DNA from: Bacteroidota bacterium | GTDB taxonomy: Bacteria; Bacteroidota; Bacteroidia; Bacteroidales; GCA-2748055 | Assembly (NCBI GenBank): GCA_024244665.1 | Contig: JAAEOI010000322.1 | Span: 1-7,516 of the forward strand | Length of the DNA stretch: 7,516 nucleotides | Direction: 5' to 3' | In this document: positions 1 to 5,586 of the stretch, in pieces | Layout of the letters: the number at the start of each line of letters is the position of its first letter | Position numbering within the stretch: the first letter of the stretch is position 1 | Notes under the pieces: model-generated | What the model was told of the DNA's origin: nothing | The model's database searches: none | Seen by the model: the letters and a program-made list of their open reading frames with translations, nothing else | Made by a program: the position numbers and the translations under genes

Positions 1-88
1 CTTCAGCTCACACTGTAAAGATAGTTGTTAATCCGAAAAAGGATGACCTCAACTGTGGCATAAGGCTGAATGTAATTATTCTCTTGAT
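1..88. other. Left-edge stretch with no supportable gene
   Basis: No convincing coding signal is seen on either strand. One plus-strand frame is open from base 3 into the small gene at 183, but its only start before that ATG is a TTG at 84, and its translation resembles nothing I know. Another plus-strand frame ends at a TAA at 16-18 and could be the last residues (LQLTL) of a gene lying outside the window; five codons are too few to call. Confidence 0.4.
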
Positions 89-144
89 AAATAGGGGATT
101 ATTATTGATAAGGAGTTTGCGCATAAAGGATTATTCCCCTATTT
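89..144. repeat. 10-bp perfect inverted repeat with 36-nt spacer
   Basis: AAATAGGGGA at 89-98 is exactly complementary to TCCCCTATTT at 135-144. The right arm overlaps the predicted -7 box (140-147) of the small gene that follows, and the spacer contains its -33 TTTG (116-119). It could be a regulator binding site, a weak hairpin ending an upstream transcript, or chance in AT-rich DNA. There is no T-tract directly after the right arm beyond its own TTTTT, so terminator function is not clear. Confidence 0.45.
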
Positions 145-147
145 TTA
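116..147 (+). promoter_or_regulatory. Predicted Bacteroidota-type promoter for the small Gly/His-rich gene
   Basis: TTTG at 116-119 is followed after 20 bases by TATTTTTA at 140-147. The Bacteroidota sigma-70 consensus is TTTG, 19-21 bases, TAnnTTTG; only the last base of the -7 box deviates. Transcription would begin about 5-7 bases after the box, giving a leader of roughly 30 nt before the ATG at 183. The spacing fit is good, but the call rests on pattern matching alone. Confidence 0.45.
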
Positions 148-182
148 TAGTATCATTATTTTGTTTAACAAAAGCTGACATC

Positions 183-440
183 ATGAAACAATTCAGGAGA
201 ATATCTGTATTAGCTATAATATTGATTTCAAGTATCATATTTTCAAGCGATGTGGATGCACAAAGGAGGCATCATCGTAATGGCGGAGGAGGCCATGGAG
301 GCCATGGCAGCCATGGCGGAGGAGGCCATAGGGGTGGAGATGTCGGGGCACCGCTGGATGGAGGATTGCTTGCACTTCTTGCTGCCGCCGGAGGGGCATA
401 TGTTGTGGGTAGAAGGAAGAAGAAGAAAAATTCTGAGTAG
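183..440 (+). CDS. Small secreted Gly/His-rich protein with PID-CTERM-like sorting tail
   Basis: 85 aa. I start it at the ATG at 183 because that gives a textbook signal peptide: basic MKQFRR, a hydrophobic core (residues 8-20), and a likely signal peptidase I site after DVDA (26). The in-frame TTG at 84 would bury it and lies upstream of the predicted promoter. Residues 33-52 are almost entirely Gly and His. Residues 57-61 read PLDGG, followed by a hydrophobic Leu/Ala/Gly helix (61-75) and a basic cluster, RRKKKK (77-82). This three-part tail matches the layout of C-terminal sorting signals (PEP-CTERM and, in Bacteroidota, the PIDGG-type PID-CTERM tail). I infer export and transient anchoring in the inner membrane, possibly followed by processing. 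The His-rich part could bind metal, but nothing here proves it. No partner gene is visible and the function is unknown. It converges on the TPM operon and shares its terminator. Confidence 0.7.
   Translation: MKQFRRISVLAIILISSIIFSSDVDAQRRHHRNGGGGHGGHGSHGGGGHRGGDVGAPLDGGLLALLAAAGGAYVVGRRKKKKNSE
281..329 (+). repeat. Internal direct repeat coding for Gly-Gly-Gly-His units
   Basis: The 16-mer TGGCGGAGGAGGCCAT occurs exactly at 281-296 and 314-329, spaced 33 bases (11 codons) apart, with three CCATGG hexamers between 293 and 316. The period keeps the reading frame, so copy-number change would lengthen or shorten the Gly/His segment of the small protein without breaking it. Confidence 0.7.
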
Positions 441-467
441 TTAGTTCTGCTCATTACGGATAGAATG

Positions 468-501
468 AAAAAGCCGGTCTCTTTAATGGAGCCGGCTTTT
501 T
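468..501. terminator. Bidirectional intrinsic terminator between convergent genes
   Basis: Five A (468-472), GCCGG (473-477), a bulged T (478), CTC (479-481), a 7-nt loop, GAG (489-491), CCGGC (492-496), then five T (497-501). The 8-bp GC-rich stem is flanked by A on one side and T on the other, so it reads as a rho-independent terminator in both directions. It sits 27 bases after the small plus-strand gene and 30 bases past the stop of the minus-strand TPM gene. Confidence 0.85.
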
Positions 502-531
502 GCATATATGAGATTTTCGAGAGTGTTTGTG

Positions 532-1332
532 TTACCAGCTTCCGCCGGCGCCCCCTCCTCCGAAGGAGCCACCTCCGCCGCCGCTGAAGCCTCCGAAGCC
601 GCCTCCGCTGCCAAAGCCACCGCTTCCCGAGGAGAAGTTGCCAAAGCTGCCTGAGTGCCTGCCACCCGACATCATGCCCAGGGCCAGCCACAGGGGCAGA
701 TTGCTTCTTCTGCCTCCCATGCCGGAGCTTCGTCTGCGTCCGCCGAAGAAGATGGAGAAGAGGATGATCATGAAGATCACCCCACCGATGGAGGTTCCGC
801 CCCGTGATGAGCTCTGCTGCCGGTACTGGTCGGGAGTGAACTCTCCCTCCAGCAATGAGATGAGTACATCGGCTGCAGCGTCAATGCCTTCGTAGTAGGC
901 TCCCTGTTTGAATGCAGGGACGATTTCGTTCTCCACCACCCGTTTGGCGATGGCATCGGTAACAAACTCCTCCAGTCCGTACCCGGTAGTAATAAATACA
1001 TCACGGTCCTGCATGTCCACCAGGATCACCAGCCCGTTGTCTTTTTCACTTTTTCCGACTCCCCAGGCTTCACCGATCCTCTGGGACAGGTCCGATACAG
1101 GATATCCCCCGTTGTCGGAGACCGTTACCACAAAGATCTGTGTAGAGTTTCGGTATTCAAAGGCGTTCAGTTTCTGGTTCAGGCGGCTTGCCTGCTCCTG
1201 GCTGAAAACACCGGCATAGTCGTTTACCCAGGCCTCCGGTGCTTTGGGAACGGGTAGTTTATCCTGCGCCATGATACCCACAGGGAGTATCACCAGGATA
1301 CATATGATGATTGTATTGCTTATTCTGCTCAT
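532..1332 (-). CDS. Membrane TPM-domain protein with Gly-rich tail (YgcG-like)
   Basis: 266 aa. A signal peptide (residues 1-22, ending VGIMAQ) leads into a TPM domain (about 35-160) with the family marks DYAGVFS (38-44), QIFVVTV (65-71), the NGLVILV strand (99-105) and ITTGYGLE (114-121). A membrane segment follows (about 182-197), then a basic stretch (GGRRR, GGRR), a short hydrophobic patch (LPLWLALGMM) and a Gly/Ser/Phe-rich tail ending GGAGGSW. The family (TPM_phosphatase, Psb32/TLP18.3-related) has the TPM domain outside the cytoplasmic membrane; members are linked to photosystem II repair in plants, while bacterial roles are poorly defined. The phosphatase label is not proof of activity. 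Its ATG overlaps the stop of the upstream TPM gene (ATGA), so translational coupling is likely, and it is the last gene of the lemA operon before a strong terminator. Gly-rich tails ending in Trp or Trp-Gly are common in this family, so the composition is not a sequencing artefact. Confidence 0.9.
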   Translation of the reverse strand: MSRISNTIIICILVILPVGIMAQDKLPVPKAPEAWVNDYAGVFSQEQASRLNQKLNAFEYRNSTQIFVVTVSDNGGYPVSDLSQRIGEAWGVGKSEKDNGLVILVDMQDRDVFITTGYGLEEFVTDAIAKRVVENEIVPAFKQGAYYEGIDAAADVLISLLEGEFTPDQYRQQSSSRGGTSIGGVIFMIILFSIFFGGRRRSSGMGGRRSNLPLWLALGMMSGGRHSGSFGNFSSGSGGFGSGGGFGGFSGGGGGSFGGGGAGGSW

Positions 1333-1769
1333 GATTTTCCAAAAGATATTTCGTCCGACAATTCGTTAACATCATCATCCTGGTATGGGAAGTGGGCCTT
1401 CAGTGCCTCTCCGGCCAGGAGGATTCCCTGGCTGAGTCCTTCAGCAAATGCTCCCTCATGGAACTGTTCCAGCATCTTCTCCCTGATGCTGTTCCAGAAA
1501 TCGTCAGGGGTAACATTGTTGATCCCTGCATCGCCCAGGATAGCGAATTTTTTGTCCTTCACGGCCAGGTAAAAGAGCACTCCGTTCCGCTGTTCGGTCT
1601 TGTGCATCTCCAGTTTTTTAAACCACCAGGCTGCCCGGTCCATCACATCCTCTCTGCAATGGTTGTCGATGTGCACCCTGATCTCGCCCGAGGTGCTGGT
1701 TTCGGCCTGCTTAACGGCAGATGTGATTTTCTCTTTTTCCTCCTTTGAGAAAAAATTTGCAGCTATCAT
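1329..1769 (-). CDS. Cytosolic TPM-domain protein
   Basis: 146 aa, starting at ATG 1769 (MIAANFF). No upstream in-frame ATG exists; the longer reading frame begins only with a TTG inside lemA and runs through a tandem repeat, so I reject it. The TPM domain fills the protein: SGEIRVHI (about 27-34), a WWFKKLEMHKT segment, RNGVLFYLAV followed by KFAILGDAGIN, and a C-terminal FHEGAFAEGL / HFPY. It ends in an acidic motif, DDDVNELSDEISFG, that I recognise as usual for this Bacteroidota subgroup. There is no signal peptide or membrane segment, so it should be cytosolic, unlike its downstream paralogue. Pairing a cytosolic and a membrane TPM protein behind LemA is a recurring Bacteroidota arrangement and suggests a joint envelope-associated role, but the biochemical function is not established. 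Confidence 0.88.
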   Translation of the reverse strand: MIAANFFSKEEKEKITSAVKQAETSTSGEIRVHIDNHCREDVMDRAAWWFKKLEMHKTEQRNGVLFYLAVKDKKFAILGDAGINNVTPDDFWNSIREKMLEQFHEGAFAEGLSQGILLAGEALKAHFPYQDDDVNELSDEISFGKS

Positions 1770-1793
1770 AATGGTGAAGAGTAAAAGGTAAGT

Positions 1794-1860
1794 GAGTAAA
1801 TAAGTAAGTGGGTAAGAAAGTAAATGGGTAAATAAGTAAGAGGGTAAATAAGTAAGCGGG
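1794..1860. repeat. 16-bp tandem repeat, four copies, in the lemA-TPM spacer
   Basis: Copies begin at 1794, 1810, 1826 and 1842, with a partial GGG at 1858. The unit is close to GGGTAAATAAGTAAGN; copies 3 and 4 differ only at the last base, copy 1 has GAG in place of GGG, and copy 2 has AAG and AAAT changes. An inner 4-bp GTAA rhythm is visible. The whole spacer 1770-1863 contains a single C on the plus strand, so its transcript has one G and cannot form a strong hairpin. Neither TGA nor TAG nor TAA occurs in the repeat as transcribed, so all three sense frames stay open whatever the copy number. Confidence 0.85.
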
Positions 1861-1863
1861 TGG

Positions 1864-2466
1864 TTAGAATTCGACGACGGGTGCGGTGTCGGATCCGGCC
1901 AGGGCCTCGAAATAGCCTTTCTTCTCAAATCCCTGGTTGTTTGCTACGATGCTGGCCGGGAACCTCCTGATGGATGTGTTGAAACCGCGGGTTACTTCGT
2001 TGAATTTGCGCCGCTCCACTGCAATACGGTTTTCAGTGCCTTCCAGCTGTGACTGGAGCTCCAGGAAGTTCTGGTTGGCTTTCAGGTCGGGATAACGTTC
2101 AATGCTCACAAGCAAACGGGATAGCGCACTGCTGAGGCCGTCCTGTGCCTGCTGAAAGGTGGCAAGTGACTCGGGAGTGATGTTAGAAGGGTCGATGGTC
2201 ACACTGGTGGCCTTGGCACGGGCTTCGATCACTCCTGTGAGTGTCTCCTGCTCATGTTCGGCATAACCCTTCACTGTATTTACCAGGTTGGGGATCAGGT
2301 CGGCACGGCGCTGGTATACATTCTCCACGTTGGCCCATTGTCCTTCGATACCCTCTTCCAGTGTTACAAATCCGTTATATGTTCTGACGCCCCAGCGACC
2401 GACACCCAGTACAACCAGCATGAGGACCGCCACAACGATGATCAATGTTCTATTCTTCTTATTCAT
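1864..2466 (-). CDS. lemA: LemA family membrane protein
   Basis: 200 aa, starting at ATG 2466 (MNKKNRT). An upstream GTG at 2520 would add 18 residues, but a perfect -7 promoter box lies inside that extension, so I favour the ATG. The protein has a short basic N-terminus, one membrane helix (about 7-23), then the LemA helical domain. Family marks are QWANVENVYQRRADLIPNLV (43-62), the acidic HEQETLTGVIEARAKA stretch (71-86), and NEVTRGFN with RRFP (156-170), followed by the GYFEA motif (184-188). LemA proteins have a single N-terminal membrane segment and a long helical bundle; the bacterial function is unclear, though the name comes from a Listeria antigen. It is first in an operon with two TPM-domain genes, 94 bases upstream of the first. 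The C-terminus (DTAPVVEF) is typical of Bacteroidota members. Confidence 0.95.
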   Translation of the reverse strand: MNKKNRTLIIVVAVLMLVVLGVGRWGVRTYNGFVTLEEGIEGQWANVENVYQRRADLIPNLVNTVKGYAEHEQETLTGVIEARAKATSVTIDPSNITPESLATFQQAQDGLSSALSRLLVSIERYPDLKANQNFLELQSQLEGTENRIAVERRKFNEVTRGFNTSIRRFPASIVANNQGFEKKGYFEALAGSDTAPVVEF

Positions 2467-2501
2467 TTTTAAAATGGTTTGGTTCGGTTTTATAATGGAA
2501 T

Positions 2502-2509
2502 CAAATTTA
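2502..2509 (-). promoter_or_regulatory. Predicted -7 promoter box for the lemA operon
   Basis: The minus strand reads TAAATTTG, an exact match to the Bacteroidota TAnnTTTG box. It ends 35 bases before the lemA ATG, the same distance as the box of the small plus-strand gene. I see no TTTG at the expected -33 distance, so the upstream element is weak or missing. Confidence 0.5.
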
Positions 2510-2539
2510 CCAAAAGTCACATCATTACTTTCATGAACG

Positions 2540-2561
2540 GTGAAAAATCGGTAAAAAATCG
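2540..2561. repeat. Tandem 11-bp direct repeat between divergent promoters
   Basis: GTGAAAAATCG (2540-2550) is followed directly by GTAAAAAATCG (2551-2561), 10 of 11 bases identical. An 8-bp palindrome, TTCATGAA (2530-2537), lies just beside it. The spacing is about one helical turn, and the site lies upstream of the lemA -7 box and between two divergent genes. It is a candidate regulator site, or simply an A-rich upstream element. Confidence 0.4.
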
Positions 2562-2634
2562 ATCAAGGTAACTGAATACTCAGAATGTGTTTTATAAATG
2601 ACCGTATAGTCCGCCGCAGGGATGATGAATTTCG

Positions 2635-2642
2635 TATTTTTG
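2635..2642 (+). promoter_or_regulatory. Predicted -7 promoter box for the urocanase gene
   Basis: TATTTTTG matches TAnnTTTG exactly and ends 20 bases before the ATG at 2663, implying a leader of about 14 nt. No TTTG is found 19-21 bases upstream. The box lies downstream of the alternative ATG at 2585, which argues against that longer start. Confidence 0.5.
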
Positions 2643-2662
2643 GGCCAAGAAATTCAAAGCAC

Positions 2663-4675
2663 ATGACTCAGAAAGAATTTAGAGCGGCTGTTGCCGAAGG
2701 TATACCAGCTGAACTACCCCGTGTTCAGCCACGCGATCCATCCCTGAATCACGCTCCAAAACGAAAGGCGATCCTCTTGGAGCCAGAGAAGAAGCTGGCT
2801 CTCAGAAATGCGCTCCGCTACATTCCCGCTGCTCACCATGCTGAGCTGGTTAAGGAGTTTGCCCGGGAGCTGGAAGAGTATGGACGGATCTATATGTACA
2901 GGTACAAGCCGGACTATGAGATCACCGCACGCAGCCTGGATGCCTTTCCCTACCGGTCGGTTCAGGCCGGGGCCATCATGATGATGCTCTCCAATAACCT
3001 GGATCATGCTGTGGCGCAGCACCCCGATGAGCTGATTACATACGGAGGCAACGGGGCGGTGTTCCAGAACTGGGCTCAGTACCGGCTAAGTATGAAATAC
3101 CTGTCGGAAATGAGCGACCAGCAAACGCTGGTTCTCTATTCGGGTCACCCAATGGGGCTTTTCCCTTCCCATGCGGAGGCGCCCAGGGTGGTGGTGACCA
3201 ACGGCATGGTGATTCCCAACTATTCGGGACAGGATGATTATGAACGGATGAACGCACTGGGTGTGAGTCAGTATGGCCAGATGACCGCCGGATCGTTTAT
3301 GTATATCGGTCCCCAGGGCATTGTCCACGGGACCACCATTACCGTGATGAATGCGGCCCGGCTGAAGCTGGGTGGTGATTCGGGCATGAAGGGGAGGCTG
3401 TTTGTGACCTCAGGCCTGGGCGGTATGTCGGGCGCACAACCCAAGGCTACGGTGATTGCAGGGGGGATCTGCGTGGTGGCCGAGGTGAATCCCAGGGCCA
3501 CCCAAACCCGTCATTCACAGGGCTGGGTAGATGAGGTTTTTGATGATCTGGATCAGCTGGCAGAACGTATTGAAACGGCCCGGAGGGCCGGAGAAGCAGT
3601 CTCCCTTGCCTACCAGGGCAACGTGGTGGATCTGTTGGAGTTTCTTTCGGATCATAGGATCGGGGTCGACCTCGGATCCGATCAGACCTCCCTTCATAAT
3701 CCCTTTGGCGGGGGATACTACCCGGTCGGGATTAAGTTTGAGGAGGCCAACCGTATGATGGCTGAGGAGCCCGAAGCATTCAGGGAGGCGGTCCATGCAT
3801 CGCTCCGCCGGCATGTGAAGGCTGTGAACAATCTGAGTGAACAGGGGATGTATTTCTGGGACTATGGCAATGCATTCCTGCTGGAGTCGGGCCGTGCAGG
3901 GGCCGATGTGTTTGGTGAGGATGGTTCGTACCGCTACCAGTCCTATGTCCAGGCGATCATGGGACCGCTCTTCTTTGATTACGGATTCGGTCCCTTCAGG
4001 TGGGTTTGCAGCTCTTCCGACCCGGCCGATCTGGCCATAACGGACCGGATTGCTACAGAGGAGCTGGAGATTATTGCTAAAGAGGTGCCTGAGGAGATCA
4101 GGGGGCAGATGGAGGATAACATCCATTGGATCAGGGAGGCGGAGGGCCACAAAATGGTAGTCGGCTCACAGGCCAGGATTCTCTATGCAGACAGTCAGGG
4201 AAGGATTGCCATTGCCAGGGCTTTTAACAGGGCCATCCGTGATGGAAAGATATCCGGACCGGTGATCCTGGGACGCGATCACCACGATGTGTCGGGGACA
4301 GATTCGCCCTACCGGGAGACCTCCAATATCTACGATGGTTCAGCCTTTACAGCCGATATGGCTGTCCAGAATGTGATTGGTGATTCATTCCGTGGTGCCA
4401 CATGGGTATCCATCCACAACGGGGGAGGAGTTGGCTGGGGCGAGGTTATAAATGGAGGATTTGGAATGGTTCTGGATGGTAGTGAAAAGGCGGAAAGTCG
4501 CCTTGAAATGATGTTGCACTGGGATGTGAACAACGGGATTGCCCGCCGGAGCTGGGCCAGGAACAAGGGGGCCATGAATGCCATTCAAAGGGAGATGGAA
4601 AGGACCCCGGGTCTGAAGGTAACACTGCCCAGCCTTGTGGATGATGAACTGATTGAGGGGTTAATCAGAAAATAA
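2663..4675 (+). CDS. hutU: Urocanate hydratase, long (UROC1-like) form
   Basis: 670 aa from ATG 2663. An in-frame ATG at 2585 would add 26 residues with no family resemblance and lies ahead of the likely promoter. The enzyme converts urocanate to 4-imidazolone-5-propionate, the second step of histidine breakdown, using tightly bound NAD+ as an electrophile, in the cytoplasm. Recognised blocks: LALRNALRY (45-53), YGGNG (127-131), YSGHPMGLFPS (159-169), TNGMVIPNY (179-187), the glycine-rich nucleotide loop TSGLGGMSGAQ (249-259), DLGSDQTS (336-343), NPFGGGYYP (346-354), FRWVC (445-449), the signature-region VVGSQARILY (499-508), RDHHDVSGTDSP (538-549), and NGGGVGWGEVINGGFG (586-601). Most proteobacterial and Bacillus enzymes are near 555 aa; this one matches the roughly 676-aa animal enzyme in length and in long shared blocks. 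No hutH, hutI or formiminotransferase is seen nearby. It is divergent from lemA and converges on the CoA-binding gene with only 26 bases between stops. Confidence 0.96.
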   Translation: MTQKEFRAAVAEGIPAELPRVQPRDPSLNHAPKRKAILLEPEKKLALRNALRYIPAAHHAELVKEFARELEEYGRIYMYRYKPDYEITARSLDAFPYRSVQAGAIMMMLSNNLDHAVAQHPDELITYGGNGAVFQNWAQYRLSMKYLSEMSDQQTLVLYSGHPMGLFPSHAEAPRVVVTNGMVIPNYSGQDDYERMNALGVSQYGQMTAGSFMYIGPQGIVHGTTITVMNAARLKLGGDSGMKGRLFVTSGLGGMSGAQPKATVIAGGICVVAEVNPRATQTRHSQGWVDEVFDDLDQLAERIETARRAGEAVSLAYQGNVVDLLEFLSDHRIGVDLGSDQTSLHNPFGGGYYPVGIKFEEANRMMAEEPEAFREAVHASLRRHVKAVNNLSEQGMYFWDYGNAFLLESGRAGADVFGEDGSYRYQSYVQAIMGPLFFDYGFGPFRWVCSSSDPADLAITDRIATEELEIIAKEVPEEIRGQMEDNIHWIREAEGHKMVVGSQARILYADSQGRIAIARAFNRAIRDGKISGPVILGRDHHDVSGTDSPYRETSNIYDGSAFTADMAVQNVIGDSFRGATWVSIHNGGGVGWGEVINGGFGMVLDGSEKAESRLEMMLHWDVNNGIARRSWARNKGAMNAIQREMERTPGLKVTLPSLVDDELIEGLIRK

Positions 4676-4701
4676 TGGAGTAGGGTTTTGGAATATGGAC
4701 T

Positions 4702-5067
4702 TTAAAACTCGCCTTCACTGAGCATCACGAGCATGCAGGCACTCACCGGTTCGATCTCCTCTTTCTGCAGCTTTGCCATGAAAGGGGGATTGACTGTTCC
4801 CGGATTGAAAATAACCCGTTTCGGTTTCAGTGAGATAATGTAGTCGTAATAGTCCTCCTGCCGTGATGATCCAATATACATCGAGATAGTGTGAACACCT
4901 TCGATGGCCGGTTTGCCCACCAGGATCTCTATATCTTCAATCTCACCACTCCGGAATCCCACGGGAACTACCTCCTTTTCGTGCCGCTTCAGGCTCTTTA
5001 CCGCTTTGTAGGAGAACCTGACCGGATTCGGGCTGGCGCCCAGTACTAATGTTTTTGTATTTTTCAA
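4702..5067 (-). CDS. CoA-binding (Rossmann-fold) domain protein, TTG start
   Basis: 121 aa. The N-terminus holds the nucleotide-binding loop TLVLGASPNP (6-15), followed by a KAVKSLKRHEKEVVPVG helix-strand pair (21-37); later come PKRVIFNPGT (82-91) and a C-terminal SACMLVML strand (109-116). This is the CoA_binding_2 pattern (YccU-like), whose structurally studied members bind CoA through the Rossmann face; the cellular role is unknown. The start is unusual: the frame upstream of residue 1 meets a TAG after six codons and has no ATG, so TTG at 5067 is the only fitting start. It follows ispF by 35 bases on the same strand and may share its transcript, although an exact -7 box lies in the gap. 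The usual NPGTEN motif reads NPGTVN here. No catalytic residues are evident, so a binding or regulatory role is more likely than an enzyme. Confidence 0.87.
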   Translation of the reverse strand: MKNTKTLVLGASPNPVRFSYKAVKSLKRHEKEVVPVGFRSGEIEDIEILVGKPAIEGVHTISMYIGSSRQEDYYDYIISLKPKRVIFNPGTVNPPFMAKLQKEEIEPVSACMLVMLSEGEF

Positions 5068-5089
5068 TCGCCTGCTGTTATGGGACTAA

Positions 5090-5097
5090 CAAAGATA
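5090..5097 (-). promoter_or_regulatory. Possible internal -7 promoter box before the CoA-binding gene
   Basis: The minus strand reads TATCTTTG, an exact TAnnTTTG match, in the 35-base gap after ispF, ending 22 bases before the TTG start. No matching -33 TTTG lies at 19-21 bases upstream (the nearest similar sequence is ATTG at 14 bases). It could give the last gene an independent transcript. Confidence 0.35.
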
Positions 5098-5102
5098 GGT
5101 TT

Positions 5103-5576
5103 TTATTGGATCAATGCTACTGCATAGGCGGAGATACCCTCTTCCCTGCCGGTGAAGCCAAGTTTCTCTTCGGTGGTGGCCTTGACGGATACTGCTCCCG
5201 CCTCAATTCCGAGACAGCATGCTATCTCTTCCCGCATCTGAGGAATGAAGGGTTTGATTTTCGGGAGCTGCAGGCAGACCGTAGAATCGATGTTGCCCAC
5301 CCGGTAGCCGTTTTTCCTGAGCAGGTTGCCCGTCTGTTTTAGCAGCAAGGTACTTGCAATGCCTCTGTAGGCCGGATCGGTATCGGGGAAGTGGGTTCCG
5401 ATATCACCCAGGGCGGCAGCGCCCAGCAGTGCATCGCAGATGGCGTGGATCAGCACATCGGCATCGGAGTGGCCCAGGGCCCCTTTTTCATGTGGAATTG
5501 ACACGCCCCCAATCCAGAACGGAATATCCGGCTCAAGTCGGTGCACATCGTATCCAAAACCGATGCGGAATCCCAT
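5103..5576 (-). CDS. ispF: 2-C-methyl-D-erythritol 2,4-cyclodiphosphate synthase
   Basis: 157 aa, the normal family length, starting at ATG 5576. The enzyme cyclises 4-diphosphocytidyl-methylerythritol 2-phosphate, releasing CMP, in the non-mevalonate isoprenoid pathway; it is a cytoplasmic trimer with a metal site at each interface. The metal ligands are visible as D10 and H12 in GYDVHR and H44 in [10 protein letters not shown]. Other family marks are GHSDAD (35-40), [11 protein letters not shown] (50-60), FPDTDP (63-68), and the nucleotide-binding [16 protein letters not shown] (132-147). No defect is seen. It starts only 10 bases after the porV stop, so it is almost surely co-transcribed with porV; the order porU-porV-ispF recurs in Bacteroidota as far as I recall. 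The link to secretion is probably shared transcription rather than shared function. Confidence 0.97.
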   Translation of the reverse strand: MGFRIGFGYDVHRLEPDIPFWIGGVSIPHEKGALGHSDADVLIHAICDALLGAAALGDIGTHFPDTDPAYRGIASTLLLKQTGNLLRKNGYRVGNIDSTVCLQLPKIKPFIPQMREEIACCLGIEAGAVSVKATTEEKLGFTGREEGISAYAVALIQ

Positions 5577-5586
5577 AAGATATCTA

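Noticed and set aside
3..182. Open plus-strand frame running from the window edge into the small gene
   Set aside because: It has only a TTG start at 84, its translation matches nothing I know, and it would hide a clear signal peptide that begins at 183; the likely promoter also lies inside it.
281..440. Gly/His tract considered as a low-complexity artefact or frameshift
   Set aside because: The frame is continuous from a good signal peptide through the repeat to a well-formed sorting-like tail, so it reads as a real gene.
272..691. Arg/Leu/Pro-rich minus-strand open frame across the terminator
   Set aside because: It is an out-of-frame shadow of the Gly-rich tail of the YgcG-like gene and of the Gly/His gene, and it would read through the strong terminator at 468-501.
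1794..1860. Tandem repeat considered as a CRISPR array
   Set aside because: The units are 16 bp, directly abutting, with no unique spacers and no cas genes nearby.
3515..4150. 211-codon minus-strand open frame inside the urocanase gene
   Set aside because: The plus-strand frame holds continuous conserved urocanase motifs over this interval, and the minus-strand translation shows no recognisable domain.
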